NCBI GenBank assembly: GCA_900764105.1
Contig: CAAFMS010000007.1
Location: forward strand, 1 to 64,000
DNA from: Clostridia bacterium
Lineage (GTDB): Bacteria; Bacillota; Clostridia; Christensenellales; Borkfalkiaceae
Direction: 5' to 3'
Length of the DNA: 64,000 nucleotides
Shown here: positions 50,201 through 58,285 of the stretch, one piece after another
How positions within the stretch are numbered: the first letter of the stretch is position 1
How the letters are laid out: every line of letters begins with the position of its first letter
The notes under the pieces: generated by a model
The model's database searches: none
Seen by the model: only the letters and a program-made list of their open reading frames with translations
What the model was told of the DNA's origin: nothing
Made by a program: the position numbers and the translations under genes

Positions 50201-52527
50201 TTGATTTCACGTTGCTCGGCACGGGATATTTCAGAGTTTGCGCCGAAAACGTAACCTATAATTCGAGCAAATACGGAAAACTCGAACTCGACGGCGTGAT
50301 GCACGTAGCGAGATACACCGCAAAGGGCAGCAGCAGACCGTCGTACAACACCTACGTGCTTGTAGACGGCGTACTCGGCGAAAAAGCCGTTTACACGATG
50401 ATAGGCGAAACCGTTGCGATTTTCGACCTTAAAGGGGAGACGTTCAGTCGCAGAGGAGAGGAAGCGAACGTTTACTACGTCGTTAAAAACGCAACGCTTA
50501 CGAAACAATACGTTGCTTTGAACGGACAAGGCGGCGCAAAACTTTACGATTCAAACGTAAAAGACGACAAAGGCGTAGAATATACCTACGAAATAGTCGG
50601 CGAAAACGTAATTTTGTACAACGCGGAAAAAGTACAGGCGTATATCGGGAAACTTTCTTCGACAACGGTTTCCGGATCTGCCGTAAATCTATTTACCCTT
50701 CTTACAGAAGGGGTTGCCGGCGCGTATCTCAACGAAACCGACCTTTCGGTTCTTGTTTTCGACGACGCGGGCAACGTAATAAAATACGATTCCTACGGTA
50801 AAAAGATTGTCGGCAGTTATAGAATGCTCGACGACGGCGTGGCGTATTATTGCAACGAAGAAGCAACCGACGCCGCTGTTTACACGCTTGCGGACGGCAA
50901 GGCCGTTTCTTCCGTTTTCGACAGCGGATACGGTTACAACGAACCCCTTGTTTCGGCAACGTACTACGCGAATGATTTTTCGTCTATCGTATTCTACAAT
51001 TACGGAGCGGCGTTGTATAACAACACGACGAACAAATTCTTTGTTTACGATAAAAACGCCAACGAGATGAAGACCTATGAAGAGTCTTCCGATAGCGACG
51101 CGAACAAATACGGTTTCAAAACTTCGGTAATTACTCTCGGAGATAAATTCGAAATCGACGGGAAGAAGTACTATATTTTTGACGGTACGGAAATCGAATT
51201 TACCGAAGGAGATAAAAAACTGACGTTTATTCCTACCGGCGCTCCCGAATTTACGGTTGAAGCGACGCTTGCCGAGGGTGAAACTAAGAAAAATTATTAC
51301 GTCACCGTAGGATACGTCACGGGAAAAGAAACGCCGAACCTATATCTTGCTGAAATTACGAAAACTTATACCGACGGCGAAACTACGAAAGAATACGTCG
51401 TTAACGGCGGCGCGGACAACTTCAACTTTACAGTCAACTACGATCTTGCGGTAAACTTTGAGGGTAAGACGTTTACTCTCGATATGAGTAAATACAGAAG
51501 CGGCATAGTCGCGTATAACTACGACTATATCGCAATGCTTGGCAAATACAACAGTTCGATGGCTTCTATTATTTCTCGTATATACGGCGGTCGGATGGGT
51601 ATAATTGCCGAGACCGAAAACGGACAGACGAAGTTCTCCGTATGGGGCGCATTTAACTATATAACCGTCGATAGCAGAGACAAAAACGGCGATTTGATTT
51701 ATAAAGACGCCGAAAAGAAAACCGTTCAGAAACAAACGCTTTCCTTCTCGGGCGGCGAACTCAGCAAGGCAGGCGATTATTCCGACGGACATCTTTATAC
51801 CGTCGAGTTTAAAATCGGAACAGCGGAAAAATTCGATAAGTATCACCTCGTATTCAGGCTTTATAAACCGTCAACGGTTACGAAGGAACTCTATTACGTA
51901 TTCAAAGTAGTCAGCGTTTCTAAAGTAACTAACGAAATTTATCTGAACGCCGATAAAACGTCGGTATACTACGAAGAGTCTTACGTTTATACTTCCGACA
52001 GAGTCCTTACGGGAACGAAAGATAAAGACGGCAACGACGAATACTATAACGGGACTACCGCAAACGGAACTTATCTCCCGACTTTAAGGGTAAACGGAGA
52101 ACTTATTCCGTCGAGTAACGTTTCGGACAAGGACGGATATCGCAGATTCTACTTTGGCAGATGTTCCGATAAAACCATAACGAACGCCGTATATTACTTC
52201 AAGCCCGTAACCGATGAAAACGGCAACGTCACAGGCGGATCGCTCGAGGAATATTACAATACGGTTATAAAAGATCCCGAAGGTAAGGAAGTTGCGGTCT
52301 CCGTTTATACGGACGGCGCGAAAGTAGTCGAAATAGGATTGATTAAGGATATCAAAGGCGGTTATGATCCGATCGCTCCCGAATCGTATACGATCAATTC
52401 CGACGGAACGGTTACCGTCGTTATCAGCGACCCCGATTATCCGAACCGTAACGGAACGTATATTCTGACTTTTGCAAAGGATGAAAGCGGAAAAATCGTT
52501 TCCGCTTCCTTCCGTAAAAGCGTTTAA
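47290..52527 (+). CDS. Giant B-repeat and beta-repeat lipoprotein, 1745 aa
   Basis: The start is ATG 47290, with CAGGAGA ahead; the longer open frame begins inside the previous gene. Lipobox 'TFTSC' ends at Cys26. Residues about 30-110 and 250-320 contain Listeria-Bacteroides repeats ('GYFFKGWYTNPDFSGSPVES', 'GYRFIGWADKENATY'). The rest is a long series of beta units built on 'GTYTV..', 'LDGFGNATVTYNG' and 'FDGCGKFEHLDNG' motifs; the LDGxGNA type also occurs in the 1292-aa lipoprotein at 277. There are no LRRs, catalytic motif or C-terminal membrane helix. It is probably cotranscribed with the 942-aa LRR protein. Function unknown; surface binding is a guess. Confidence 0.82.
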   Translation: MKKLKFAYLIAIAVILVTAFATFTSCKKKNLSNNFVVNEETTITLSGKKGEDITFPAAPDKTGYFFKGWYTNPDFSGSPVESGKFDGTTTYYALWEKACLITLNLDGGSCDTSTLYLEEGASVFEAVSDIVPLKSEHQFAGWYINDAALDFNLKAVDGIVLKARYKTKYVIKAKISDLDGETYEEKVLSEGYAFAGETISSDFNIEGFSASDKPTLVVSENYEENVLTITFDRNKYYYTVYEKYPDGTSKISDSKSVYYETVVELPTDALTAPDGYRFIGWADKENATYKEALTEKTYVVKGEVGIYPVWDKAYTDTFGGYDYLFIDRDKENSATLVRGDVSIKGTFDSDYKMYIFRSSDPEFSLKVKLDEENHRFIYYALNGGKYVLFDFNKEPYHNDNYYIVFTKYNEVEYHEEGQQTKEGTYTVTDDTYEVVLKDGTNMRFLLGVVPDGTKVYRVRGKEYGFGSIAINGAVSNGLTFTLDGFGNATVTYNGSSQRYEYTISQKDGEEKYYVTLSYNNQTIPLRVIEKDGSYVYDVYTKDLDTEYNVLNTAEQYRFDGCGKFEHLDNGQVKGSGTYTVKTSLLKGYVATLTMDGKTGVYYLGKTTAANIKYIEEKNENYAEYYYCDDEGGGTKVKSVIALNGDKATVYQAALNLKGETIGYDEVSEGNLISNGDGSYTYERTEVKKTDAIVSFATMTFNVDSSTGSNLFYVLEADGAVAGSKKEYISNEGGKLVLISIFGIYTDGNATFKGAYKVSDNYSYITDGENYKFFIVEGDEVYVLSRQPMELAKIEDGKTDYNTTLVITGKQIGEAYEAIYTTVKKIDNKNVTESHKGSFVEKEVNFLGGSYYVDVFTASDGSGFAFKFFRSSRTLLGNTILFFNYFDSDETMEITSLVKIDDDDSENTKVKLILTDKATSDGKLVAIYEDADGVRTEGTFGEGVKVYAFGEENSKYTANKYAFTSTDNSKSFDFTLLGTGYFRVCAENVTYNSSKYGKLELDGVMHVARYTAKGSSRPSYNTYVLVDGVLGEKAVYTMIGETVAIFDLKGETFSRRGEEANVYYVVKNATLTKQYVALNGQGGAKLYDSNVKDDKGVEYTYEIVGENVILYNAEKVQAYIGKLSSTTVSGSAVNLFTLLTEGVAGAYLNETDLSVLVFDDAGNVIKYDSYGKKIVGSYRMLDDGVAYYCNEEATDAAVYTLADGKAVSSVFDSGYGYNEPLVSATYYANDFSSIVFYNYGAALYNNTTNKFFVYDKNANEMKTYEESSDSDANKYGFKTSVITLGDKFEIDGKKYYIFDGTEIEFTEGDKKLTFIPTGAPEFTVEATLAEGETKKNYYVTVGYVTGKETPNLYLAEITKTYTDGETTKEYVVNGGADNFNFTVNYDLAVNFEGKTFTLDMSKYRSGIVAYNYDYIAMLGKYNSSMASIISRIYGGRMGIIAETENGQTKFSVWGAFNYITVDSRDKNGDLIYKDAEKKTVQKQTLSFSGGELSKAGDYSDGHLYTVEFKIGTAEKFDKYHLVFRLYKPSTVTKELYYVFKVVSVSKVTNEIYLNADKTSVYYEESYVYTSDRVLTGTKDKDGNDEYYNGTTANGTYLPTLRVNGELIPSSNVSDKDGYRRFYFGRCSDKTITNAVYYFKPVTDENGNVTGGSLEEYYNTVIKDPEGKEVAVSVYTDGAKVVEIGLIKDIKGGYDPIAPESYTINSDGTVTVVISDPDYPNRNGTYILTFAKDESGKIVSASFRKSV

Positions 52528-52541
52528 CAACGTTTTCTTCG

Positions 52542-52567
52542 GAACGATTATCGCAGTATAATCGTTC
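52542..52567 (+). other. Perfect 10-bp hairpin before the terminator
   Basis: GAACGATTAT (52542-52551) pairs with ATAATCGTTC (52558-52567) around a 6-nt loop, directly after the lipoprotein stop codon. With the terminator at 52596 it makes a tandem 3'-end structure. No T run follows this first stem. Confidence 0.6.
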
Positions 52568-52595
52568 GAGTGAAATATTGTAAAAATAAATTATT

Positions 52596-52624
52596 AAAAG
52601 GCACAAAAAAACGTGCCTTTTTTT
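52596..52624 (+). terminator. Intrinsic terminator of the lipoprotein block
   Basis: The 9-bp stem AAAAGGCAC (52596-52604) / GTGCCTTTT (52613-52621) with an 8-nt loop is followed by a T run to 52624. This is a clear rho-independent terminator. It separates the surface-protein genes from the metabolic operon. Confidence 0.9.
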
Positions 52625-52625
52625 A

Positions 52626-52654
52626 TTGAAAAAAAAACTTTTTAGTAGTATAAT
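52626..52654 (+). promoter_or_regulatory. Promoter of the decarboxylase-surE-cmk-ispH operon
   Basis: TTGAAA at 52626-52631 and TATAAT at 52649-52654 are 17 bases apart, two bases after the terminator's T run. Transcription would start near 52661, only about 26 bases before the GTG start at 52687, so the leader is little more than the ribosome site GGAGGA (52675-52680). Confidence 0.85.
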
Positions 52655-52686
52655 GTAAATATAAAAATTAAAATGGAGGAGTTTTT

Positions 52687-54066
52687 GTGAATAAAATAGA
52701 TTTACTTAAAACTCGCAGAGCAAAATTACTCGAAGCGGGAAAAGAAATTCGCGAAAAGATTTCTTTACTTGCGGACGAGGGTAGTTTCGTCGAACTCGAC
52801 GCGTATTCGTTTTCTCATAACGAGTTTTACGGCGAAGACGCAGAGGGCGAAGGTGTGGTTACCGGTTACGCGACGGTAGACGATAAACCCGTTTACATAG
52901 TCGCTCAGAACGTAAAGGTGCTTTCTGGCGGCGTAAGCAAAGCCAACTGCGGCAAAATCAGGAAATGCCTCGATAAGGCCTTGTCGCTCGGCGCGCCCGT
53001 CGTATACCTCTTCGATTCCGAAGGCGTGGTTGTCGGCGAGGGCGTTAACGTTCTCGAAGGCGTTGCGGACGTATTATCCGCTTCGGCAGCGTTAAAGGGG
53101 GAAGTTCCTCAGTTTTCCGTAGTTCTCGGCAACCTTTACGGTTCGTTCGCGCTTCTTGCGGCTAACGCAGACTTCAACTTTATGCTTAAAGATTCGGCGG
53201 TCGCATACGCAAGTCCTTTGGTTATTTCGGCTAAGTCGGGTAAAAATCTTCCTAAGGAAGAGGTCGGAGGCGCGGCTTCGTCTGCGTACAACTCGCTTAC
53301 CACTTTCAAGGTTGGAGATTTGAACGAAGTCAAGGCGAAAATCACCGATATTCTTTCGATACTTCCTTTAACCTCGGATATCGTTACCGATACCGACGAC
53401 GACCTCAACAGAGTAACCGAAAAACTCAATGAAGAACTTTGCCCCGTTTGCCTTTTAAAAGCGGCTTTCGACGATAAGAAATACCTTGAACTCAACGAGG
53501 CATTCCATCCCGAAGTTAAAACCGTTATCGGCAGAATGGGAGGCATAAGCGTTGCTGTTATCGACTTTGCCGGAGAAAACGGCGTTGAACTCGACTTCGG
53601 AAACGTCCTTAAAATCAAAGAATTTGCATATTTTGCGGCTGATAACGGACTTCCGCTCGTTACGTTCGTAAATACGCTCGGCATAAAAACCGACCTTGCG
53701 ACGAGTAACACTACGATTCTTAAAGAAATCAACAATATGATTTCCGCTCTTAAATCGTGCGAGAGAATTTCCGTAGTATACGACAAAGCTGTCGGTCTCG
53801 GTTATTCGCTCTTTGCGGCCAAGTCTTTAGGAGTCGAATATTCGTACGCTTTCGCAAACGCTAAAATCGCTCTTTTCGACGGCGCGGCTTCGGCTGTTAA
53901 TTACGGAAAGTTCTCCGATAGTCAGATAGCAGAACTCGAAGCGAAATATTCCGACGAGAACGCGGACCCGATCAATGCTGCGAGAAACGGATATATCGAC
54001 GGAATAATCGAACCTCAGTTTGTAAGGGCTTATCTTATTTCCGCTCTTCAGACCCTCGTGAGGTGA
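52687..54066 (+). CDS. CoA-type carboxyltransferase subunit (12S/MmdA-like, short and divergent), 459 aa
   Basis: Crotonase-fold carboxyltransferase of the acyl-CoA carboxylase beta/MmdA family, about 50 residues shorter than typical MmdA or PccB (~510). The GTG start has GGAGGA 6 bases ahead. Residues about 58-75 ('EGVVTGYATVDDKPVYIVAQ') match the family's start of the first domain. The first oxyanion region reads 'YLFDSEGVVVGEGVNVLEGV' in place of the usual 'SGGARIQEGV', and the second 'KAVGLGYSLFAAKSLGVEYS' in place of 'AYGGAYxAM'. Family members transfer carboxyl between biotin and CoA thioesters. The operon also has an OadA-type carboxyltransferase, so its true substrate, or even its activity, is open. 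The four following genes complete a sodium-pumping complex. Confidence 0.82.
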   Translation: MNKIDLLKTRRAKLLEAGKEIREKISLLADEGSFVELDAYSFSHNEFYGEDAEGEGVVTGYATVDDKPVYIVAQNVKVLSGGVSKANCGKIRKCLDKALSLGAPVVYLFDSEGVVVGEGVNVLEGVADVLSASAALKGEVPQFSVVLGNLYGSFALLAANADFNFMLKDSAVAYASPLVISAKSGKNLPKEEVGGAASSAYNSLTTFKVGDLNEVKAKITDILSILPLTSDIVTDTDDDLNRVTEKLNEELCPVCLLKAAFDDKKYLELNEAFHPEVKTVIGRMGGISVAVIDFAGENGVELDFGNVLKIKEFAYFAADNGLPLVTFVNTLGIKTDLATSNTTILKEINNMISALKSCERISVVYDKAVGLGYSLFAAKSLGVEYSYAFANAKIALFDGAASAVNYGKFSDSQIAELEAKYSDENADPINAARNGYIDGIIEPQFVRAYLISALQTLVR

Positions 54067-54068
54067 AT

Positions 54069-54398
54069 ATGAACTTATTTAACTTGCTTGACACAACGGT
54101 TTCGTTCGGGGAAAAGGCGTCAGACGGTTTTTTTACATTCTTAATAGGAATGGTTGTTATATTCGGCGGCATGACGGTACTGATCCTCTGCGTTACGGGT
54201 TTCGGCAAACTTGCGTCTTACATTGCAAATAAAACCGAAAAGAAACCCGAAGAAAAAGTCGAAGCGAAAAACGAAGCGGTCTTAGAGGACGGAGTTCCCG
54301 AAGAAATCAGAGTAGCGATTATTGCGGCAGTCGCCGCGTATTACGCCGAAAGTCGTTCCAAGAACGAATTTACGGTAAAGAAAATTAAAAAATTATAA
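54069..54398 (+). CDS. OadG-family gamma subunit of the sodium-pumping decarboxylase, 109 aa
   Basis: A small protein with one membrane helix near residues 22-48 ('FFTFLIGMVVIFGGMTVLIL'), a charged Glu/Lys linker and a cytoplasmic tail, as in OadG/MmdD subunits. The tail has the conserved 'EIRVAIIAAVAAYYAE' element typical of firmicute OadG proteins. I prefer ATG 54069, with AGG at 54061-54063; a GTG at 54063 overlapping the previous stop (GTGA) is an alternative. Gamma subunits hold the soluble carboxyltransferase and the membrane beta subunit together. Confidence 0.85.
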   Translation: MNLFNLLDTTVSFGEKASDGFFTFLIGMVVIFGGMTVLILCVTGFGKLASYIANKTEKKPEEKVEAKNEAVLEDGVPEEIRVAIIAAVAAYYAESRSKNEFTVKKIKKL

Positions 54399-54409
54399 GG
54401 AGAAAAACA

Positions 54410-54757
54410 ATGCGTAATTTTATCATAACCATAGACGGAAAACAGTATCAGGTCGGAGTAGAGGAAGTCGGTTCGTCCGCTTCGGAAGTTACTCCCGTAG
54501 TTACGGCTATTAAGCCCGCCGCCCCTGTTTCATCGGCGCCCGTTAGCGGAACGAAAGTAAACGCTCCGATGCCCGGACTTATTAAGCAACTTTCCAAGGA
54601 AGAGGGCGCAACCGTAAAAAAAGGCGACGTAATTCTCGTTCTCGAAGCGATGAAAATGGATAACGACATTACCGCTCCCTGCGACGGAAAAATTTCGTAT
54701 AAGGTTACTAAGGGTACGAACGTAGACACGGGCGTTTTGATGGCAGTAATCGGATAA
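54410..54757 (+). CDS. Biotin carboxyl carrier protein of the decarboxylase, 115 aa
   Basis: A biotinyl domain at residues about 48-115 carries the biotin acceptor Lys82 in 'EAMKMDN'. The N-terminal ~25 residues ('MRNFIITIDGKQYQVGVEEV') are the usual start of GcdC/MmdC-type carriers, and an Ala/Pro/Val linker joins the two. Ribosome site AAGGAGAAA precedes ATG 54410. As the only biotin domain in the operon it must shuttle carboxyl between whichever carboxyltransferases are active and the OadB pump. Confidence 0.93.
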   Translation: MRNFIITIDGKQYQVGVEEVGSSASEVTPVVTAIKPAAPVSSAPVSGTKVNAPMPGLIKQLSKEEGATVKKGDVILVLEAMKMDNDITAPCDGKISYKVTKGTNVDTGVLMAVIG

Positions 54758-54767
54758 GGAGCAAAAA

Positions 54768-56135
54768 ATGAACTTTATTTTAAACTCGCTTCTTCTGAAT
54801 CTGGGCGAGTCGCTTAAAAGTTTATGGGAAAGCACGGGGCTTTATACCCTTGTGGACACGTTTACTCAGGGCGGCTGGCAGAATCTCGTAATGATTCTCA
54901 TATCTTTCGTCCTGTTCTATCTTGCGATTAAAAAACAATTCGAGCCGTTGCTTTTGCTTCCGATTGCGTTCGGTATGTTTATAGTAAACGTCCCCGGAGT
55001 GTATAAAATTCTTTTCGGAACGAAAGGTTACGTTTTAACCGAAACCGCAACGAATACGGAAGTCGCAAGAGGCACGTTGGAGGAACTTACGGCGTTATTT
55101 TCGTTGCCCAAAGGAACGACGATAGAACAGATTTCAAAACTTGTCGAAAACGGAGCGACGATATTAGGCAGAAATTACGGTGCCATGGATGTTTCTTCCG
55201 AGCAGGTTATAAGAGATTTCGGCTTATTCTACTACATATATAAAGGCGTAGATTGGGTTATTTTCCCGCCGATTATATTCCTCGGAATAGGCGCGATGAC
55301 CGATTTCGGTCCGCTTATCGCAAACCCGAAGAGTATGCTTATGGGCGCTGCCGCGCAACTCGGTATATTCATTACATTCTTCGGCGCATATCTCTTAGGT
55401 TTTACCGATAAAGCTGCTGCCGCGATAGCGATTATCGGCGGCGCGGACGGTCCTACGGCTATTTACGTTGCTAAAAAACTTGCGGAAGATTTGCTTCCCG
55501 CGATAGCGATTGCGGCGTATTCGTATATGGCTCTTATCCCCATTATTCAAAAACCGATTATGAGAGCGGTTACGACTAAAAAGGAAAGAGCGATAAAGAT
55601 GAAGCAACTTCGCAAGGTTTCGAAACTCGAAAAAGTAGCGTTCCCGATAGTTGTTTCGCTCGTCGTCGGAATTTTACTTCCCGACGCTATGCCCCTTTTG
55701 GGTATGCTTATGCTCGGAAATCTTCTGAGAGAATCGGGCGTATGCGGCAGACTTGTCGATACCGCGCAGAACGGACTTATGAACACCGTTACGATTTTCT
55801 TAGGCGTAATGGTCGGTTCCAAGGCTACGGGCGCGCTTTTTCTTTCGATTCAGACTATCGAAATAATATTCCTCGGTTTGTTCGCGTTCTGCATGGGAAC
55901 GTTGGGCGGACTTTTGGTCGGAAAACTCATGTGCAAACTTTCGGGCGGTAAAATCAACCCGCTTATCGGCTCGGCGGGCGTTTCCGCCGTTCCTATGGCT
56001 GCGAGAATTTCGCAGGACGTCGGCAGAGAGACAGACCCCGACAACCATTTGCTCATGCATGCAATGGGACCGAACGTCGCGGGCGTTATCGGTTCAGCAA
56101 TAGCCGCAGGCGTTCTTCTCGCCTTGTTCGGTTAA
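54768..56135 (+). CDS. oadB: Sodium-pumping decarboxylase beta subunit OadB, 455 aa
   Basis: An integral membrane sodium pump that decarboxylates carboxybiotin and exports Na+. Diagnostic segments are 'FEPLLLLPIAFGMFIVNVPG', 'FLGIGAMTDFGPLIANP', 'IIGGADGPTAIYVA' with the key Asp227, 'GNLLRESGVC' and 'SAGVSAVPMAARISQ'. Length and the ~70-residue loop after the second helix match OadB better than the shorter MmdB type. It starts 10 bases after the biotin carrier with AAGGAGC ahead. It is expected to have about nine membrane helices. Confidence 0.93.
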   Translation: MNFILNSLLLNLGESLKSLWESTGLYTLVDTFTQGGWQNLVMILISFVLFYLAIKKQFEPLLLLPIAFGMFIVNVPGVYKILFGTKGYVLTETATNTEVARGTLEELTALFSLPKGTTIEQISKLVENGATILGRNYGAMDVSSEQVIRDFGLFYYIYKGVDWVIFPPIIFLGIGAMTDFGPLIANPKSMLMGAAAQLGIFITFFGAYLLGFTDKAAAAIAIIGGADGPTAIYVAKKLAEDLLPAIAIAAYSYMALIPIIQKPIMRAVTTKKERAIKMKQLRKVSKLEKVAFPIVVSLVVGILLPDAMPLLGMLMLGNLLRESGVCGRLVDTAQNGLMNTVTIFLGVMVGSKATGALFLSIQTIEIIFLGLFAFCMGTLGGLLVGKLMCKLSGGKINPLIGSAGVSAVPMAARISQDVGRETDPDNHLLMHAMGPNVAGVIGSAIAAGVLLALFG

Positions 56136-56150
56136 TAAGGAGATTATATT

Positions 56151-57557
56151 ATGGCAAAAAAAGTATTGATTACCGACACGATTTTAAGAGACGCGCATCA
56201 GTCGCAGGCGGCTACCCGTATGACTACGGCGCAAATGCTTCCTATGCTTGACGCTCTCGACGATATAGGTTATTATTCGCTCGAAGCGTGGGGCGGAGCG
56301 ACTTTCGATTCCTGCCTTCGCTTTTTGAACGAGGACCCGTGGGAAAGACTTCGTATATTAAAGTCTCACCTTAAAAAGACCAAAATTCAGATGCTGCTAA
56401 GAGGTCAGAACCTCCTCGGTTATAAGCATTATTCGGACGACGTAGTAGAGAAGTTTATCGAATACTCGATTAAAAACGGCGTTGACGTAGTAAGAGTATT
56501 CGACGCGTTGAACGACGTAAGAAACCTTGAAACTTCGATAAAGGCTATCAAAAAATACGGCGGAATATGCGAAGTCGCTATTTCGTACACGACGAGTCCC
56601 GTTCACACCAACGAATATTTCGTAGAACTCGCAAAAAAGTGCGAGGAGTTGGGCGCGGACAATATCTGCGTAAAGGATATGGCGAACCTTCTGTTGCCGT
56701 ATACCGCTTACGAACTTATTTCGAGCCTTAAAAAGGCGTTGAAGCCGACCACGCTCGTACACCTTCACACGCACAATACGACCGGTACGGGCGATATGGT
56801 AAACCTCAAAGCGATAGAGGCGGGTTGCGATATAGTAGACACCGCGCTTTCGCCGCTTGCAAACGGAACTTCTCAGCCGTCTACCGAGGCCCTCGTCAAG
56901 ACTTTGGAAGGAACGCCTTACGATACGGGTATAGATATTTCAAAACTTCTTCCGATTACGAACTACTTTAAGACGGTTGCAAATGACCTCGAAAAAGCAG
57001 GCTATCTTAACCCGAACGTAAGAAAAGTAGACGTAAATACCCTTGTTTATCAGGTTCCGGGCGGAATGCTTTCCAACCTTATGAACCAACTTAAACAGCA
57101 GAAGAAACTCGACAAACTCGACGCCGTTTTGGCGGAAGTGCCGAACGTAAGAAAAGATTGCGGTTATCCGCCGCTCGTTACTCCTTCGAGTCAGATCGTC
57201 GGAACGCAGGCAGTTCTCAACGTTTTAAACGGCGAGAGATATAAGATGGTAACGAAGGAATTTAAGGGACTTCTGAAAGGAGAATACGGCAAATTGCCTG
57301 CCGCTCCCAATGCGGAAGTCGTTAAAAAAGTCGTGGGCGACGAGAAAATCATCACTTGCCGTCCTGCCGACCTTCTTCAACCCGAATTTGAGAAGTACAA
57401 AGCGGAATGCGCCGAATACTCCGATAAAGTCGAGGATATTTTGTCTTATGCGGTATTCAACGAAGTTGCGGTAAACTTCTTCAAATGGAGACTTGCGAAA
57501 GAAAAAGCCATCGACAAAAACATGGCTAACAATAAAGACGGGGTTTATCCCGTATGA
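56151..57557 (+). CDS. oadA: Oxaloacetate decarboxylase alpha / 5S-type carboxyltransferase without biotin domain, 468 aa
   Basis: A TIM-barrel pyruvate/oxaloacetate carboxyltransferase. Visible active-site parts are 'DTILRDAHQSQAATRM' (Asp14), the lysine Lys175 in 'DNICVKDMAN', which is carboxylated in the family, and the metal-binding 'HLHTHNTTG' (His206, His208). The C-terminal conserved carboxylase domain ('NPNVRKVDVNTLVYQVPGGM') is present, but no biotinyl domain; the separate carrier supplies it. Usual OadA is ~590 aa with biotin; this size matches stand-alone 5S subunits. It overlaps surE by four bases (ATGA). Confidence 0.92.
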   Translation: MAKKVLITDTILRDAHQSQAATRMTTAQMLPMLDALDDIGYYSLEAWGGATFDSCLRFLNEDPWERLRILKSHLKKTKIQMLLRGQNLLGYKHYSDDVVEKFIEYSIKNGVDVVRVFDALNDVRNLETSIKAIKKYGGICEVAISYTTSPVHTNEYFVELAKKCEELGADNICVKDMANLLLPYTAYELISSLKKALKPTTLVHLHTHNTTGTGDMVNLKAIEAGCDIVDTALSPLANGTSQPSTEALVKTLEGTPYDTGIDISKLLPITNYFKTVANDLEKAGYLNPNVRKVDVNTLVYQVPGGMLSNLMNQLKQQKKLDKLDAVLAEVPNVRKDCGYPPLVTPSSQIVGTQAVLNVLNGERYKMVTKEFKGLLKGEYGKLPAAPNAEVVKKVVGDEKIITCRPADLLQPEFEKYKAECAEYSDKVEDILSYAVFNEVAVNFFKWRLAKEKAIDKNMANNKDGVYPV

Positions 57558-58285
57558 GAATACTCGTAACTAACGACGACGGTATACAGAGCGAGGGTGT
57601 AAAAACCCTCGCCGAGTTACTCTCCGGAAAAGGTCATAAAGTTACGGTTGTTGCGCCGGACGGAAACCGTTCGGCATTTTCTCATTCATTGAGTATTTAT
57701 AAAAAACTTACGTTTTTACGGCAAAACATATCCGAAAATTTCGAAGCGTATTCGCTTAGCGGAACGCCTGCCGACTGCGTTAAATTCGCAGTTCATTATT
57801 TTGAAAACAAACCTTTCGATTTTGTCTGCTCGGGTATTAACGGCGGAAACAATCTCGGTAGCGACACTTGCTATTCGGGAACGGTTGCGGCGGGTCTCGA
57901 AGCAAACTTTTTCGGAATAAAATCAATCGCATTTTCAAACGCTGCGAATAAAGACTTCGATTTTAAGGAAAACGCCGAAGCAATCGACGAAATTTTCGAT
58001 AAATTAGTTGAAATTTCGGACGGCGGCTACGTTTTAAACGTTAATTTGCCAAACGGAAAACATAAGGGCGTAAAAATAGTTCCTCTCGGCGTTCAGGAAT
58101 ATACGGACGAATATCAGAAAAACGACGACGGAACGTATATGCTCACGGGCTATCCGATTTGTCTTGAAAAGGGCGAGTATTGCGACGTCGAGTTTTCAAA
58201 CAAAAAGTATATAACGGTCACGCCGATCATATACGACAGAACCGCAAAAGACATAGTAAACAAATACAAGGATATGGAATTTTAA
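57554..58285 (+). CDS. surE: 5'-nucleotidase SurE, 243 aa
   Basis: SurE family metal-dependent nucleoside monophosphate phosphatase. The N-terminal 'ILVTNDDGIQSEGVKTLAEL' gives metal ligands Asp8/Asp9, Ser40 lies in 'GNRSAFSH', and Asn96 in 'SGINGGNNLGSDTCYSGTVA'. The length is normal for the family. It overlaps oadA by four bases and the next gene by one (TAATG), so it is part of the same transcript although functionally unrelated to the decarboxylase. Confidence 0.93.
   Translation: MRILVTNDDGIQSEGVKTLAELLSGKGHKVTVVAPDGNRSAFSHSLSIYKKLTFLRQNISENFEAYSLSGTPADCVKFAVHYFENKPFDFVCSGINGGNNLGSDTCYSGTVAAGLEANFFGIKSIAFSNAANKDFDFKENAEAIDEIFDKLVEISDGGYVLNVNLPNGKHKGVKIVPLGVQEYTDEYQKNDDGTYMLTGYPICLEKGEYCDVEFSNKKYITVTPIIYDRTAKDIVNKYKDMEF

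Noticed and set aside
52557..52562. TATAAT within the hairpin after the 1745-aa lipoprotein gene.
   Set aside because: It belongs to the stem-loop, and the -35 position reads TTTCTT; the promoter at 52626-52654 is much better.
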